Source of the DNA: Phycisphaerales bacterium
GTDB lineage: Bacteria; Pseudomonadota; Gammaproteobacteria; Competibacterales; Competibacteraceae
Reading direction: 5' to 3'
DNA length: 18,199 bases
NCBI GenBank assembly: GCA_014879435.1
Contig: JACSSB010000187.1
Location: 1-18,199 of the forward strand
Numbering within the stretch: position 1 is the first letter of the stretch; each line of letters begins with the position of its first letter. The position numbers were made by a program, and so were the translations under genes. This document shows positions 17,625 to 18,199 of the stretch, one piece after another. The notes under the pieces are model-generated. The model made no database searches. It worked only from the letters and a program-made list of their open reading frames with translations, and was not told where the DNA came from.

Positions 17625-18199
17625 GTGGCCAAACAACCAACGCTGACGAAAGCCAAAAAGAAGGAAGAGGAACCCACATTTAAGTGGGAAGGCACCGATA
17701 AACGCGGTGTCCGGATCAAAGGCGAGCTGCGCGGCGCCAATCAAAATATAATTAAGGCTGAATTGCGCCGACAGGGGATCATTCCCCTGAATGTCAAGAA
17801 AAAAGCCAAGCCGCTGTTTACCTTCGGGGATAAGATCGTTCCCAAGGATATCATGCTGTTTACTCGGCAACTGTGCACCATGCTGAGCTCTGGCATTGCC
17901 GTGGTGCAAGCCCTGGACATGGTTGGACACAGCAACCGTAAACTTAAAGTCAAAGAACTGATTCTCGACATCAAGACTGATGTAGAAAGTGGTCTTGCAC
18001 TCTCCAAGGCATTCGCCAAACATCACATATATTTCAATGATCTATATTGCAGCCTAGTACACGCTGGCGAAGAAGCAGGGGTGCTCGAGATACTGCTCGA
18101 CAAAATCGCCACTTACTTAGAAAAATCTGAGGCGCTGAAGGCTAAGGTCAAAAAGGCGCTGACTTATCCAGCTATCGTACTGGTATTCGCCTTTGTCGT
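17625..18199 (+). CDS. pilC: Type IV pilus inner-membrane platform protein PilC, 5' part
   Basis: PilC is the polytopic inner-membrane platform turned by PilB and PilT during pilus growth and retraction. The window holds 191 codons plus two bases of a family length near 400; the frame stays open to the window end. The likely start is GTG at 17625, 4 bases after the pilB stop; the ATG overlapping that stop is in another frame that closes after 8 codons. The Lys-rich N-terminus leads to FKWEGTDKRGVRIKGEL, typical of PilC, then the first GspF domain with FTRQLCTMLSSGIAVVQALDM and AGEEAGVLEILLDKIATYLEK. The first membrane helix begins at TYPAIVLVFAFV near the cut. It is an operon partner of pilB; pilD would be expected next, beyond the window. 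Confidence 0.94.
   Translation, partial: MAKQPTLTKAKKKEEEPTFKWEGTDKRGVRIKGELRGANQNIIKAELRRQGIIPLNVKKKAKPLFTFGDKIVPKDIMLFTRQLCTMLSSGIAVVQALDMVGHSNRKLKVKELILDIKTDVESGLALSKAFAKHHIYFNDLYCSLVHAGEEAGVLEILLDKIATYLEKSEALKAKVKKALTYPAIVLVFAFV

Noticed and set aside
17620..17646. ATG overlapping the pilB stop as pilC start
   Set aside because: That frame closes after 8 codons; the GTG at 17625 opens the PilC frame.

Overview
This window looks like chromosomal DNA from a gammaproteobacterium. The ParC, MsrQ, ThrH, Tgt and PilB/PilC sequences are all of gammaproteobacterial type. A single-chain pyruvate:ferredoxin oxidoreductase points to a facultative or fermentative anaerobe; a Competibacter-like or purple-sulfur-like lineage is my guess, not something the sequence proves. 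No rRNA, tRNA, CRISPR array, insertion sequence or prophage was seen.

Layout. (1) 1-1530, plus: the 3' part of tgt, then 9 bases later an MT-A70 family adenine methyltransferase read from a TTG start. (2) 1543-8073, minus: an apparent operon of a GltD-like flavoprotein with C-terminal ferredoxin clusters, nifJ, and a dihydroorotate-dehydrogenase-like protein lacking the usual catalytic base. Perfect hairpins lie in both intercistronic gaps and an intrinsic terminator lies at the end. Together these genes would decarboxylate pyruvate to acetyl-CoA and exchange electrons between ferredoxin and NAD(P)H. (3) 8399-9406, plus: a zinc-free quinone-oxidoreductase-type MDR protein. (4) 9407-9900: a non-coding stretch holding two tandem, related transcription units. 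Each has the same 22-base promoter segment, a 5' hairpin, a 33-base linker with the same 13-mer, and an intrinsic terminator. I read them as sibling small RNA genes of about 80 nt, and they are the most novel item here. (5) 9901-12716: msrQ (plus) and parC (minus) converge and overlap at their 3' ends; ParC has Leu at the main quinolone-resistance position. (6) 12762-15154: an orphan ABC ATPase (plus), thrH (minus) and a cyclic-nucleotide-binding protein with a degenerate receiver-like N-terminus (minus). (7) 15155-15892: an AT-rich spacer with divergent promoter-like sequences and an 18-bp perfect palindrome. (8) 15893-18199, plus: pilB and the 5' part of pilC, encoding the type IV pilus assembly motor and platform.

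Most gene identities are secure from conserved motifs. The regulatory and RNA features are predictions read by eye and are scored accordingly.
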